A DNA stretch of 64,000 bases from JAFAHD01 sp963772515 (GCA_963772515.1 CAVYXC010000004.1:361131-425130), one strand, 5' to 3'; positions 17,901-29,508 are shown, counted from the stretch's first letter. Notes: a model not told the origin generated them from the letters alone. A program made the numbers and translations.

Positions 17901-18161
17901 ATAGCCTTCCTTCACCGCGGTCACGCGGTACGTGTCGGGCGCAAGGTTCAAGAACGAGAAGAAGCCGGTCGCGCTCGAGAGCGTCGAGGAGGCCTGTGAG
18001 GGCGATGTGACCGTCACTTTCGCTCCCGCGATGGGGGCGCCGTGATCGTTTTTCGTAGTGCCGGAGATGACGCCGGTCGTGCCGGCGTCGGCGGCGAGCG
18101 GTGCGATGGCCAATACGAAAGACAGGGCGAGCGTTAAGCCCCTAAAGCCACGAAAAAGCAT
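14919..18161 (-). CDS. TonB-dependent receptor with carboxypeptidase-regulatory-like domain (receptor 1)
   Basis: A 1080-residue outer-membrane receptor of the Oar/SusC-like class. After a signal peptide (about 1-26, ending AADA) comes a carboxypeptidase-regulatory-like Ig domain (about 27-110; GVISGTTKNDHGAPIAGAKV). Next is a plug domain with FIRGGSNDQVGFELEGIPLN, then a long beta-barrel rich in aromatic residues and Asn. The C-terminus is FSLSTKI, without the usual terminal Phe or Trp. The start has a GGAGGG ribosome-binding site. A perfect CRP-type operator lies 72-91 bases upstream, so carbon-source or cyclic-nucleotide control is possible. The ligand is unknown. It is a paralogue of the receptor at 54225-57953. 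Confidence 0.9.
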   Translation of the reverse strand: MLFRGFRGLTLALSFVLAIAPLAADAGTTGVISGTTKNDHGAPIAGAKVTVTSPSQASSTLSSATGFFSFLNLAPDTYRVTAVKEGYAPVTLPGITVLADQNARVEIVMQVTIRTLGRITTTAAAGLVSKSVTGDLYTVSSQAMNQYQGSVGGAETLYSQNAIVGSLPGVTRTVGTGGGYAGNGSLFIRGGSNDQVGFELEGIPLNRAFDSANATAFLTNGLSSLEVYTGGEPADAGRSMSGYINEIIHRGSYPGGADVSLVIGTPLLTNAVQADVYGGTSNRKFNYYISTLWVNGGYNFGNRSNLDNSTINIPANDVGCPAVAFTTGNITCPNTATSFNIPISQGAWTSFPNPSARMTNTVFNLNWSIDHNGLSDDLQALYMVGATVNPFLYSGPFVDPTTVANCGYEVALSNPCPTPPAPMVWPYGVLYTGRPGQLFNPSPGNLYTLTWPSAGGSTGDMPPNYLDTQRTQSAIEKIGYTRALTSSSFLRLYGYAIYSLWNFDQATNAWLGDSFYDLHDNEGGLTANYQNQLSQQHLLRADVDYLQERSLRYNYANNFPYPDDFVNCFPSTTVDYSIGAGSLDYGCSNFYNSATPEAVAQINGPFAYYNNISPTSWDAAIADTWRPSDRWTFDIGARYDLFVVPLMPLQITGPNGIAEQAENQSGTCLHGYAYAPTEICAVFLNASGPSGDGTFGASALPGAGNWTNVSGSLSYNYFSPRFGATYSASPNDVFRFSVGRYVQPPATAYEEYIAAPQWGATATVAVLNNFYDGLGFTAVHNVLPQDSTNYDASYEHDFANSFSIKVSPYYRVTRNQILNLPVNPLQPTFETGYNFGAARVSGVEFLARDSHVGDGWSGTFAATYTDSKIRFEAPLGGTNFIDTINTQISNYNSAYGTNYPLFDPNAYYKPSLFESPGNTGSSYDVAWVINLNATYQTHGWDVSPTFNYQSGNPYGDPLLFPDPQGKVTYGPDPYTKQFDGLGSFNGPWWLTMNLAVSHDVAKNIKASILYTNVFTIVGNRGYPWEYPASKQVVSYEDNFFYANAPFGQFNPAYVGESYYPYGPGSINPYHQLVFSLSTKI

Positions 18162-18232
18162 GAGAACCCTCCGGCGACAATCGCAGTGCGAAGGATAATG
18201 AGCTCTTAAGGGTGCTGTACTGCCCGCGGGAC

Positions 18233-18252
18233 GGTGTGACCTGCATCACACC
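18233..18252. promoter_or_regulatory. CRP/FNR-type operator upstream of receptor 1
   Basis: A perfect 20-bp inverted repeat with arms GGTGTGA and TCACACC around CCTGCA. Its core TGTGA-N6-TCACA is identical to the CRP consensus half-sites. It sits in the 167-bp gap between the 3' end of the YcxB-like gene and the start of the TonB-dependent receptor, 72 bases before that start. Control of the receptor by a CRP-family protein is inferred; no such regulator lies in the window. Confidence 0.6.
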
Positions 18253-18328
18253 GCGGACGTACGACGCCGGAAATCCTTGCCGAAAATCTTTCGGGCAACG
18301 CTCTCAGCATCGCCCTTCGACGCGATGT

Positions 18329-18861
18329 TTATCCGAACGCGGCGCGCGCACCGATCTTGCTGCCGATCAACTCGAGCGCGTGCTCGTACTCGCTTCGGCT
18401 CGCGAAATTCCGCTTTGAGACGAAAAAATTCGTGCGGCCGATGTGCAAGAGCAAGCCCTCCGGCACCGTGCGCGCGCCTTTCACCGCCGTCCAATCGACG
18501 TGCGCCTCGCTATGCGGCGTCTTCGATTCGACGCCGTTCGTCGAGAACGTGAGGACCCGCTCGCCCGGCTCCGCGGCCAGCGTCTTCTCGATGCGCTTGA
18601 CCATCGCTGCGCGAAAGCGAAGCGGCCACATCACCGCGAGCGCGCAGGCGAAGACCGCAAAAAAGGCCCCGATGACGTATTGCTGCCGCGCGAAGATCAG
18701 CCAGAAACCAAGCGCTGCGATCGGCACACAGACGATGACCAGCAGCGCGACGAAGGCGATTCCCAATGGGCTGCGCAGGAACAAGCGGGTCTGGACGCGC
18801 GCGGCTTCAGAGGGATCGGGGTTGACGACCACCCGGATCGGCGCGGGGTCGTCTGGGGAGG

Positions 18862-18874
<13 letters not shown>
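18329..18874 (-). CDS. YcxB-like membrane protein
   Basis: A 181-residue protein with two adjacent TM helices (about residues 38-60 and 66-84). A C-terminal soluble domain reads FSTNGVESKTPHSEAHVDW and then FFVSKRNF, the layout of the YcxB-like C-terminal family (a PH-like fold after two TM helices). The function of that family is unknown. The start overlaps the 3' end of hutU by 13 bases, so it is probably transcribed with hutH-hutU. Neither the family nor the context proves a role in histidine use. Confidence 0.7.
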
Positions 18875-22049
<3,175 letters not shown>

Positions 22050-22080
22050 AATCCGTATCCCACCCTACACAAGGTCGTAA

Positions 22081-22163
22081 ATGGAGCGGTCGACTTTAGA
22101 GCGCCCGTTTATGGAGCGGTCGAATTTATTCGACCGACCGACACGGCCGAACGACTTCGGCCG
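22081..22163. repeat. Cluster of three palindromes between hutH and cmk
   Basis: A degenerate copy (ATGGAGCGGTCGACTTTAG, 22081-22107) is followed by a perfect element. That element has ATGGAG at 22111 and a 20-bp core at 22117-22136 with arms CGGTCGAAT and ATTCGACCG. Eight bases further is another palindrome at 22144-22163, arms CGGCCGAA and TTCGGCCG around CGAC. The cluster separates the divergent hutH and cmk genes. No clear promoter is seen around it. Confidence 0.8.
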
Positions 22164-22232
22164 ATTCACGTTCGCGCACGAGGCGCGCGCATCCGCTCGA
22201 ACGCCGCAGAGGGATTGAAACGCCCCGATACC

Positions 22233-22928
22233 ATGAAGAAGATGGAGCCGCTCCAGATCGCCATCGATGGGCCCGTCGCGTCCGGCAAGAGCACCGTCGC
22301 CGCGCGTCTGGCGCAGCGGCTGCACTGCGCGTTCTTGGACACCGGCGCATTATATCGCGCGGTCGCGTGGCTCGCGCTCGAACGCGGCGTGGCGCCCGAT
22401 GATGAGGCGGGCATCCTCGCCCTGCTCGACCGCGAGACGCCATCGATCGTCGCCCCCGGCCCCGCGGGGCGAGCGGTCATCGTGGCCGGCGGCCGAGAGC
22501 TCGGCTCCGAACTGTTCACGACTGAGGTCTCGCGCGCGGTGTCGCCGCTCGCGGCCATGGCCGGCGTGCGCGAGCGGCTGGTGCCCGCGCAGCGTGCGTT
22601 CGCGCATAAACGCAGCGTGGTGATGGCCGGGCGCGACATCGGCACGGTGATTTTGCCCGACGCGACGGCGAAGTTCTTTCTCACCGCCGGGCTCGAGGCG
22701 CGCGTCGAGCGCCGCCTCCGCGAGCTGGAAGCGCGCGGCGTCCAGGTGGATCGCGATCGGCTGCGCGCGCAGATCGAGCGGCGCGATGCGCGCGATAGCG
22801 AGCGCGAGGCCTCGCCGCTCGCGAAAGCCCCGGACGCGATCGAGATCGATACGACCGCGATGACGCTTGACGAGGTCGTCGACGAGTTAGAACGGCTCGT
22901 GCGCGACACGCGCGCCGGCCAGGCCTGA
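22233..22928 (+). CDS. cmk: Cytidylate kinase
   Basis: Phosphorylates CMP/dCMP with ATP in pyrimidine nucleotide recycling. It has 231 residues. The P-loop is AIDGPVASGKSTVA at the N-terminus, with LDTGALYRAVAW (CMP-binding), GRDIGTVILPDA, and RRxxRDSEREASPL near residue 190, the lid region typical of bacterial CMP kinases. ATG at 22233 is used here; ATG at 22242 is an equally good start nine bases on. It begins the cmk-plsC-ispH block, an order also known from Firmicutes. Confidence 0.93.
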   Translation: MKKMEPLQIAIDGPVASGKSTVAARLAQRLHCAFLDTGALYRAVAWLALERGVAPDDEAGILALLDRETPSIVAPGPAGRAVIVAGGRELGSELFTTEVSRAVSPLAAMAGVRERLVPAQRAFAHKRSVVMAGRDIGTVILPDATAKFFLTAGLEARVERRLRELEARGVQVDRDRLRAQIERRDARDSEREASPLAKAPDAIEIDTTAMTLDEVVDELERLVRDTRAGQA

Positions 22929-22932
22929 CGCA

Positions 22933-23526
22933 GTGGGCCTGTACGAGATGGTCAAAACGGTGCTGCGGCCGTCGACGCGCCTCGCGTTCGACGTCAAAGT
23001 CAGCGGCGAAGAGAACGTGCCGATGAGCGGCCCGTTGGTCGTCGCGGCGAATCACCGATCGTTCCTTGACCCGCCGCTGCTCGGAACGTGGTTTCCGCGC
23101 ACGATCCACTTCATGGCGAAAGAAGAGCTGTTCAAGATCCCGGTGCTCGGCTATCTGATCGGCCAGGTGCACGCCTTTCCGGTGTCGCGCGACAGCGCCG
23201 ACATCGGCTCGTTCCGGCGCGCGCTGCGCATATTAAAGGAAGGCGGCGCCGTCGGGATATTCCCTGAGGGCACGCGCAACGTCACCGGCGAGGCCAAGGC
23301 CAAGGGAGGCGCCGTCTTGCTGGCCGCGACTGCGCACTGCCCGCTCGTACCCGTCGCTCTGGTGCGGACCACGCTTGCGACGAAGCGTTTGCGCGGCAGC
23401 CATGTCGAAGTGCGCATAGGCGTGCCGATGATGCTCCAGGGAAGCGCGCGAAAAGCCACGAAGGCCGAAATCGAAGCGTGGACTGGCCAATTGTCCGCCG
23501 CGATCGACGAGCTGAGCACAGCGTAG
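22933..23526 (+). CDS. plsC: 1-acylglycerol-3-phosphate O-acyltransferase (PlsC family)
   Basis: A 197-residue membrane-associated acyltransferase that makes phosphatidic acid from lysophosphatidic acid. Block I is the HX4D catalytic motif in NHRSFLDPP (about residues 40-48); block III is FPEGTRN (about residues 110-116), and a substrate-binding FRRALRILKEGG stretch precedes it. The start is GTG at 22933, four bases after the cmk stop. It works downstream of PlsX (34996-36012); a PlsY is not in the window. The family also includes lysophospholipid acyltransferases, but the position after cmk favours PlsC. Confidence 0.88.
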   Translation: MGLYEMVKTVLRPSTRLAFDVKVSGEENVPMSGPLVVAANHRSFLDPPLLGTWFPRTIHFMAKEELFKIPVLGYLIGQVHAFPVSRDSADIGSFRRALRILKEGGAVGIFPEGTRNVTGEAKAKGGAVLLAATAHCPLVPVALVRTTLATKRLRGSHVEVRIGVPMMLQGSARKATKAEIEAWTGQLSAAIDELSTA

Positions 23527-23531
23527 GAGCT

Positions 23532-24374
23532 ATGGAGATACTCAAGGCGCGCACCCAGGGGTTCTGCTTCGGAGTAGAGCTCACGTACAAGAAGGCGCTC
23601 GCCGAAACGGCGCAGCGCGACGACGTGCACACCATGGGCAACATCGTCCACAACCCGCTTATCGTCAAAGAGCTGGAGCAGCGCGGCCTCAAGAACGCGG
23701 AGTCGATCGACGACATCGAATCGGGCACGCTGTTCGTGCGCGCGCACGGCCTGCCGCCGCAGACCCTCGAGCAAGCAGAAGCCAAAGGCTTGCGCGTCGT
23801 GGATGCGACCTGTCCGATGGTGACGCGCACGCAGAAGCTGGCCAAGAAGCTGCAAGAAGAAGGCCGCAGCGTCATCATCTTGGGCGATCCCAACCATCCC
23901 GAAGTGCGCGGCATCGCCGGCCACGTGCCCGGCGCGGTCGTGCTCAATGAATGGCCGCAGGACGAGTCGCAGATCCGCAAGATGCGCCGCATCGCGATCG
24001 TCTCGCAGAGCACGCTCAACGAGGACAAATTCAAAGAGCTGGTGGCCAAGATCGCGGCCATCAACTACGAGACGCGCATCTATAACACGATCTGCCCGGA
24101 CACGCAAGGCCGGCAGTTCTCCGCGCGCGAGCTGGCTCGCGACGTCGACGTGATGATCGTCGTCGGCGGTTCGAAATCGGCTAATACGCGCCACCTCGCC
24201 GAGATCTCCGAGGCCGAAGGCGCCAAAGCGCACCTCGTCGAGAACGCGGGCGACGTGCGTCGCGAATGGTTCAACGGCGCCGAGCGCGTCGGCATCGCCA
24301 CCGGCGCATCAACGCCTGGATTCTTGGCGGACGAAGTCGAGCAAAAGCTGCGCGAGTGGTTTCCGGCGGCTTAG
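23532..24374 (+). CDS. ispH: 4-hydroxy-3-methylbut-2-enyl diphosphate reductase
   Basis: Last enzyme of the MEP isoprenoid pathway, reducing HMBPP to IPP and DMAPP with a 4Fe-4S cluster. It has 280 residues. The three cluster cysteines are visible in GFCFGV (about residue 12), ATCPMV (about 97) and TICPDTQGRQ (about 190). HTMGNIVHNP, RAHG, GDPNHPEV and GGSKSANT are further active-site segments. GGAGC immediately before ATG at 23532 is the ribosome-binding site. The pathway is also represented by ispD and ispF at 39.5-40.7 kb. Its 3' end overlaps a prenyl synthase that uses its products. Confidence 0.95.
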   Translation: MEILKARTQGFCFGVELTYKKALAETAQRDDVHTMGNIVHNPLIVKELEQRGLKNAESIDDIESGTLFVRAHGLPPQTLEQAEAKGLRVVDATCPMVTRTQKLAKKLQEEGRSVIILGDPNHPEVRGIAGHVPGAVVLNEWPQDESQIRKMRRIAIVSQSTLNEDKFKELVAKIAAINYETRIYNTICPDTQGRQFSARELARDVDVMIVVGGSKSANTRHLAEISEAEGAKAHLVENAGDVRREWFNGAERVGIATGASTPGFLADEVEQKLREWFPAA

Positions 24375-25354
24375 CCGACGAGCGCGCGCTCGAGGATTTC
24401 GAGCGCTATCTCGAACGTTTCTTGCACGGCCATGCCAGTGGTGGTCCGCTCGCGCAGCAGATCGCACATCACTTCGGCGCGGAAGTGCGCCGCGGCAAGC
24501 GCCTGCGGCCGCGCCTGGTGCTCGCCGCCGCCGCGTCGCTCGGCGCCGAGCTCGAGGACGCGCTGCCGGCATGCGCGGCGATCGAGCTGCTCCATAACTA
24601 TTCGCTCATCCACGACGACATCGAGGACGGCGACCGGCTGCGGCGCGGCCGCGAAACCCTGTGGGCGAAATTCGGCGTCGCGCACGGCATCAACGCCGGC
24701 GACGCGGTCGGGGCGCTCGCCTACGCGGCGCTGCAAGAGACGGGCCGGCTGGACGCAGCGGTCACGCAAGCGATGCTAGGCGATCTGGCTCGCGCGCACG
24801 TGCGCATGTGCGAAGGCCAGGCGTTGGACCTTGCGGCCGAGGGCGCCGCACAGGTGACGCCTGCCGAGTATCTAGAGATGATCGAAGGCAAGACCGCCGC
24901 GCTGTTCGCATGTGCCGCCTCGCTCGGCGCGCGCTGCGCGTCGCTCGCGCGCGCCCATGAAGCCGAGGTCGAGCGCTGCGCGGAGTTCGGCCGGCTGTTC
25001 GGACTCGGTTTTCAGATCCGCGACGACGTGCTCGGCATCTGGGGCCCGCGCGAATCGACCGGAAAGAATTCGAGCGGCGACATCGCCCGCCGCAAACACA
25101 CCTACCCGATCGTGTGGGCCGCATCGCACGACGCCGAGGGCGCTGGCAGAACCGTCGCACGCGTCTACGCGCAGGGCGGCGCGGCGATCACATCGGCCGA
25201 TATAGAAGAAGTACGCGCCGCGCTCGAACGCGGCGGCGCTCGCGCGGCGGCCGAAGCGGCCGCGTCCGACTATTTCGCGCGCGCATCTGCATACGCAGGT
25301 GCCAGCGAGGCGCTGCGGCGCTTCGTCGACGACTGGAGCGCGCCGGCCGCCTGA
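24356..25354 (+). CDS. Polyprenyl (isoprenoid) diphosphate synthase
   Basis: A 332-residue trans-prenyltransferase that condenses IPP units onto an allylic diphosphate. GKRLRPRLVLAA, the first Asp-rich motif HDDIEDGD, and the second, QIRDDVLGIWG, are present. GKNSSGDIARRKHTYP follows, giving the K and D of the second substrate site. GTG at 24356, overlapping the ispH stop by 19 bases, is the likely start; the residues before it are out-of-frame ispH. Chain length (geranylgeranyl or longer) cannot be read from the sequence. Its place just before two membrane glycosyltransferases suggests it may feed a polyprenyl-phosphate carrier. Confidence 0.9.
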   Translation: MVSGGLADERALEDFERYLERFLHGHASGGPLAQQIAHHFGAEVRRGKRLRPRLVLAAAASLGAELEDALPACAAIELLHNYSLIHDDIEDGDRLRRGRETLWAKFGVAHGINAGDAVGALAYAALQETGRLDAAVTQAMLGDLARAHVRMCEGQALDLAAEGAAQVTPAEYLEMIEGKTAALFACAASLGARCASLARAHEAEVERCAEFGRLFGLGFQIRDDVLGIWGPRESTGKNSSGDIARRKHTYPIVWAASHDAEGAGRTVARVYAQGGAAITSADIEEVRAALERGGARAAAEAAASDYFARASAYAGASEALRRFVDDWSAPAA

Positions 25355-25411
25355 TCAGACGCACGAAAGGCGGCAGGTTCCAAACGTCCCATCAGGAGAA
25401 CGCAGGGAGTC

Positions 25412-28400
25412 GTGTCACAACGTAAGGCCGCAAGGCAGGTGCCCGCCTCCGGTCCGGACGGGCGCCCGAAGGTCGTGAGCACCGGGGGAAACACCGATTC
25501 GGGAGCCGCCGGCACCCCGCTGAGCCGCAACGAAATCGTGAACATCGCCGCCCTCTGCGTGGCGGCGTTCGTTTTGCGGCTCATCCCGATCGGGCTCATC
25601 GGCCACGCGACCGACATCGCCACCTTTGAAAACTGGCTGCTGGTGCTCGCCCAGTACGGGCCGAGCGGATTCTACACGCACGTCCAGTTCATCGACTATC
25701 CGCCGGGCTACATGCTGTTCCTGTGGGGCGCTGCGGGCCTGCACTCGCTGCTCGACTGGGCGGGCTTTGCCAAGCACGGCATCGACACGCTGTTGGTGGC
25801 GGTCAAGATGCCGGCGATCCTCGCCGACATCGGCTTGGTCTATCTCACGTATCTCATCATGCGGCGCAACTGGGATCAACGGACGGCGCTCGTCGGCGCA
25901 GCCATCATCGCGGCGCTCAATCCCGACATCGCGTTCCTCTCGGCGTACTGGGGCCAAGCAGATTCGGTGGCAGCGCTGTTCCTCGTGTGGGCGATCTATC
26001 TCGCGCTGACCAATCGGTTCGAGTTCGCCTGGGCGTCCCTCGCGTTCGCGATCCTCATCAAGCCGCATCCGATCGCGGTCGTGCCGCTGTTCTTGCTGTG
26101 GCAGATCCGCAGACACGGCCTCACCTGGCGATTGCTCGGCATCCCAGTCGTGAGCGGGCTAGTCACCTATCTCGGCACGGCGCCGTTCACGAGCGATCGT
26201 TCCCCGCTCGCGCTTTTCCAATGGTTGTACGGCACGTACGCGCGCGGCCGCGACGGCTATCCGTACAACTCGGTCAATGCGTTCAACCTGTACTCGATGA
26301 AGAACGATTTCTGGCAGTCGGATATGCAGCCGGTCCAGTTCAACCTCTTCGGCCTGCATGCGAACCTCGGACCGCTATGGATGTGGGGCGTCGGCATCTT
26401 CCTCGGTTTTCTCATCGCATTCGCGTTGCGCCAATGGCGCACGACCGGCCCCGACGTCTCGCGCGTGGACGCAGAGAACAGCTTCCTCTCGGCATGTTTC
26501 CTCACCATGCTCGGCTACTTCATGTTGCTGACGCGCATGCACGAGCGCTACATCTTCACGGCGATCGTGCTCATCGTGTTCGTGCGGCCGCTCGGCGCGG
26601 TCCAACGCATCGTCACGCTCGCGTTGGCGAGCACGTTCATCGTCGATCTCTTCTATGGGCTGTATTATCTCAAGACGCCGAGCTCCGACCTCAACCCGCT
26701 GCTCGTGCATTCGCTTTCGGTCGTCAACGTGCTGTGCTTCTTCGCGGTCGCGAGCATCTATCTGATCGAAGAATTCGACGTCAAGGTCAAAGAGTGGTTC
26801 CGCGGCGGTGCTGCAGCGCAACGCGCGCCGCCGCGCCGCAGCCCGCAGCTGCTCGAAGGCCTCATCGGGTTCACGCGCACGGACTGGCTGATCGTCGCGG
26901 GCTTGACGGCGGCCGCCGCAATTCTCTTGCTGTATCGCATCGGGCTGCCGAACGAGCGCATTTTTGACGAGATCTATTACGCGCGCTCGGCGCAGGAATA
27001 TCTGCACCACCAAGTGGTGTTCGAATCGACCCACCCGCCGCTGACCAAGCTGATCATGGCGGCCACGGCATGGTTCTTCCAGCTCGCGCTGCCGGCGTTC
27101 GGCGCGTGGTTAGCGCGCAGCGGGATGGGCTTCGGCAAATTCTTTGTCGACAACCAGATCGGCGATCCGGTCAGCTCGCGCATCGCGTGCGCACTAGCCG
27201 GCATCGCGACCGTGCCCGTGCTCTACGCGTTTGCGAAGCGCATGTTCGCCTCGACCGCTGCGGCAGTGGCGGCGGTGCTGCTGCTCATGGCCAGCGGATT
27301 CTGGTTCGTTCAAGCGCGCACCGCGCTGCCGGACATCTTCATCGGCCTGTTTTCGCTGTGCTCGCTGTATTGCGCCTATCGGTTCTTCACGGCCGGCCAG
27401 GTCGTGCGCCGCCGCAATGGCGGATATCCGGATCGAGCATCGGACATCGCACTGGTGGGCGTGTTCGTGGCGATCGTGGCGTTCGTCGCGTTCGAAGTCA
27501 AGCACTATGACATCAGCATATCGCCGCCCGGGCCGCCGTGGTATGCGTATCTCATTTTCGTCGCGCTGCTCGCGGCGTTCTGCGCCTTATGGAGCCGCAG
27601 GCTCGCGCTCGAACGGCAGGACGGCCAGGTGGTGGTCTACCCCGACGGCACGGTCGCGCAAGGCAGCACGCTGACGTTCCCATCAGGCGAACAGCGGCCG
27701 CTGAAGAACGCCACGTGGGATGACGGCGTGCAAAAAGTCGTGTGGGCGTCAGATGGTGCGACGGCGACTGAGGGCGGCACGACGGTGCGCTGGCAGGCGG
27801 ATGGCTCCATCCGCGGCGTCCACGACGGCGTCGAGTTCTTCGATCAGCAGCGCTGGGGTCCGTGGCTGCTGCTCACCGGCCTCTCGCTGGGTGCCGTGTG
27901 CTCGAGCAAGTGGTATGGCTTGTTCGACATCGCGACGATCATGCTCGCCGCGGTGCTCATCACCGGCCAGGCGTACTTGCCCGCATATTGGCGCTGGCGC
28001 GACGCCGGCGCGAAGCTGGATGTGCCACGGCGTTTGCTGTGGGGCAACCCCTTGAGCTGGCGCTTTCCCCTGTTCCTCGCCGCAGTGGTGCTCATCGGCA
28101 TCCTGCTATACGCGGCATGCTACATCCCCTACTTCACGCTGGGTCAGACGTTCCAGGACATCCTCAGCTCGCAGTACGGCATGTATCGCTATCACCACGA
28201 CCTGGTCGCGACCCACGTCTACGCCTCGCCATGGTGGGCGTGGCCGCTCGATATTCGACCCGTGTCATACGCCTATGACCACTTTTCGAAGCCTGGCGGT
28301 CCGATTCTATACGCTGAAGTGCTCGCTCTGCCGAACCCCTTCGTCTGGGTTGCCGGACTGATCACGATTCCGCTCGCAGGCTGGCTCGCCTGGCGCGAGC

Positions 28401-28765
28401 GCCACAAGGGGATGCTGATCGTCGTAGCGGCATGCTTCTTGCACTGGCTGCCGTGGGTCGGCTCGCCGCGCATCGACTTCCAATACAACATCTACAACAA
28501 CACGGCGCTGCTGTGCCTATGCACGGTCTACGTCGTCCTGCGCCTGTGGCGCTGGGCGCATGGCACCGCAGCCGAAGAGCCCAACCGGCCGTTCGCAGTG
28601 CGCCTAGCCGCCGCGGCGTATCTGGCGTTGTGCCTGGTCGGGTTTGCATATTTCTACCCGATCTTAGGCGCCGTGCCGATCACCTATCAGCAGTGGCTCG
28701 GCCATATGTGGCTGCCTTCAGGTTGCGCGACCGGGCAGAAAGAAGACTGCATCGGTTGGATCTGA
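25412..28765 (+). CDS. Double GT-C glycosyltransferase (ArnT/GT87-like module fused to PMT module)
   Basis: A 1117-residue polytopic membrane protein made of two GT-C-type halves. Residues about 40-470 form the first multi-TM half (about 10 helices) with YPPGYMLFLW and a YWGQADSVAALFL loop, like bacterial mannosyl/arabinosyl transferases. Residues about 490-1117 form a PMT (GT39) half: NERIFDEIYYARSAQEYL carries the loop-1 Asp-Glu, and THPPLTKL is the PMT signature. Between helices in that half is a soluble insert of about 100 residues, with repeated short beta motifs (VVYPDGTVAQGS, TVRWQADGS). GTG at 25412 starts it. A GT2 sugar-phosphate transferase follows after one base, so the two probably glycosylate exported protein or lipid together. 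Confidence 0.82.
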   Translation: MSQRKAARQVPASGPDGRPKVVSTGGNTDSGAAGTPLSRNEIVNIAALCVAAFVLRLIPIGLIGHATDIATFENWLLVLAQYGPSGFYTHVQFIDYPPGYMLFLWGAAGLHSLLDWAGFAKHGIDTLLVAVKMPAILADIGLVYLTYLIMRRNWDQRTALVGAAIIAALNPDIAFLSAYWGQADSVAALFLVWAIYLALTNRFEFAWASLAFAILIKPHPIAVVPLFLLWQIRRHGLTWRLLGIPVVSGLVTYLGTAPFTSDRSPLALFQWLYGTYARGRDGYPYNSVNAFNLYSMKNDFWQSDMQPVQFNLFGLHANLGPLWMWGVGIFLGFLIAFALRQWRTTGPDVSRVDAENSFLSACFLTMLGYFMLLTRMHERYIFTAIVLIVFVRPLGAVQRIVTLALASTFIVDLFYGLYYLKTPSSDLNPLLVHSLSVVNVLCFFAVASIYLIEEFDVKVKEWFRGGAAAQRAPPRRSPQLLEGLIGFTRTDWLIVAGLTAAAAILLLYRIGLPNERIFDEIYYARSAQEYLHHQVVFESTHPPLTKLIMAATAWFFQLALPAFGAWLARSGMGFGKFFVDNQIGDPVSSRIACALAGIATVPVLYAFAKRMFASTAAAVAAVLLLMASGFWFVQARTALPDIFIGLFSLCSLYCAYRFFTAGQVVRRRNGGYPDRASDIALVGVFVAIVAFVAFEVKHYDISISPPGPPWYAYLIFVALLAAFCALWSRRLALERQDGQVVVYPDGTVAQGSTLTFPSGEQRPLKNATWDDGVQKVVWASDGATATEGGTTVRWQADGSIRGVHDGVEFFDQQRWGPWLLLTGLSLGAVCSSKWYGLFDIATIMLAAVLITGQAYLPAYWRWRDAGAKLDVPRRLLWGNPLSWRFPLFLAAVVLIGILLYAACYIPYFTLGQTFQDILSSQYGMYRYHHDLVATHVYASPWWAWPLDIRPVSYAYDHFSKPGGPILYAEVLALPNPFVWVAGLITIPLAGWLAWRERHKGMLIVVAACFLHWLPWVGSPRIDFQYNIYNNTALLCLCTVYVVLRLWRWAHGTAAEEPNRPFAVRLAAAAYLALCLVGFAYFYPILGAVPITYQQWLGHMWLPSGCATGQKEDCIGWI

Positions 28766-28766
28766 C

Positions 28767-29498
28767 GTGAGCGAGCAACCCGCGGGGTCGTTGTCGATCT
28801 TCTTCCCTGCATTCAACGAAGAAGGGATCATCGAGCAAACCGTGCGCGATGCGGTCGCGGCGGCGCAGCGCAACGTGTCGGACTTCGAAGTCATCGTGGT
28901 GGATGACGGCAGCAAGGACACGACCGCCGCGATCGTCAGTGCGCTCGCCGGGCAAGACCCGCGCGTGCGCCTGGTGCGCCACGACGTCAATCGCGGCTAC
29001 GGCGCGGCACTGCGCACGGGGTTTGCCAGCGCGACCAAAGACCTCGTGTTCTTCTCAGACGCCGACGGCCAGTTCCATCTCGACGAGCTGCCGGCCACGC
29101 TGGAGCTTGCGCGCGGCACGCCGGTCGTCGCGGGGTACCGCATCAAGCGCAGCGATCCGTGGCACCGGCTATTCATCGCCAGAACATATCGGCTCGTCAT
29201 CTGGACCGTGTTCGGACTGCGCGTGCGCGACATCGACTGCGCATGGAAGCTGTTCCGGCGCGAGACCTTGCGCGCCGTCGAGCTTGAATCCAACGGCGCG
29301 TTCATCAGTTCCGAGCTGTTGATCAAATTGAAGCGTGCGGGCGTGCCGATCCGCGAGATCGGCGTGCAGCATTACCCTCGTACGACCGGTGTGTCCAAGG
29401 GCGCCACCCCCAAGGTCATCCTCAAGACGATCCGCGACATCGTGCGCCTGCGCTTGGGGATGCCGCTGACGCCGGCCGCGCAGCGGCAGCACGCGTAA
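28767..29498 (+). CDS. GT2 glycosyltransferase, polyprenyl-phosphate sugar transferase (DPM1-like)
   Basis: A 243-residue GT-A fold transferase. FFPAFNEEGIIEQTV, VDDGSKDTT and SDADGQFHLDEL (DxD metal motif) place it with polyprenyl-phosphate mannosyl/glucosyl synthases. The conserved RDIDCAWKLFRRE and HYPRTTGVSKG stretches follow. No C-terminal TM pair is present, so it is the soluble, one-domain form. It starts with GTG one base after the double GT-C gene. The likely role is to make the polyprenyl-phosphate sugar donor that the GT-C enzyme uses; this is inferred from family and adjacency. Confidence 0.85.
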   Translation: MSEQPAGSLSIFFPAFNEEGIIEQTVRDAVAAAQRNVSDFEVIVVDDGSKDTTAAIVSALAGQDPRVRLVRHDVNRGYGAALRTGFASATKDLVFFSDADGQFHLDELPATLELARGTPVVAGYRIKRSDPWHRLFIARTYRLVIWTVFGLRVRDIDCAWKLFRRETLRAVELESNGAFISSELLIKLKRAGVPIREIGVQHYPRTTGVSKGATPKVILKTIRDIVRLRLGMPLTPAAQRQHA

Positions 29499-29508
29499 GG
29501 AGAGCGCG

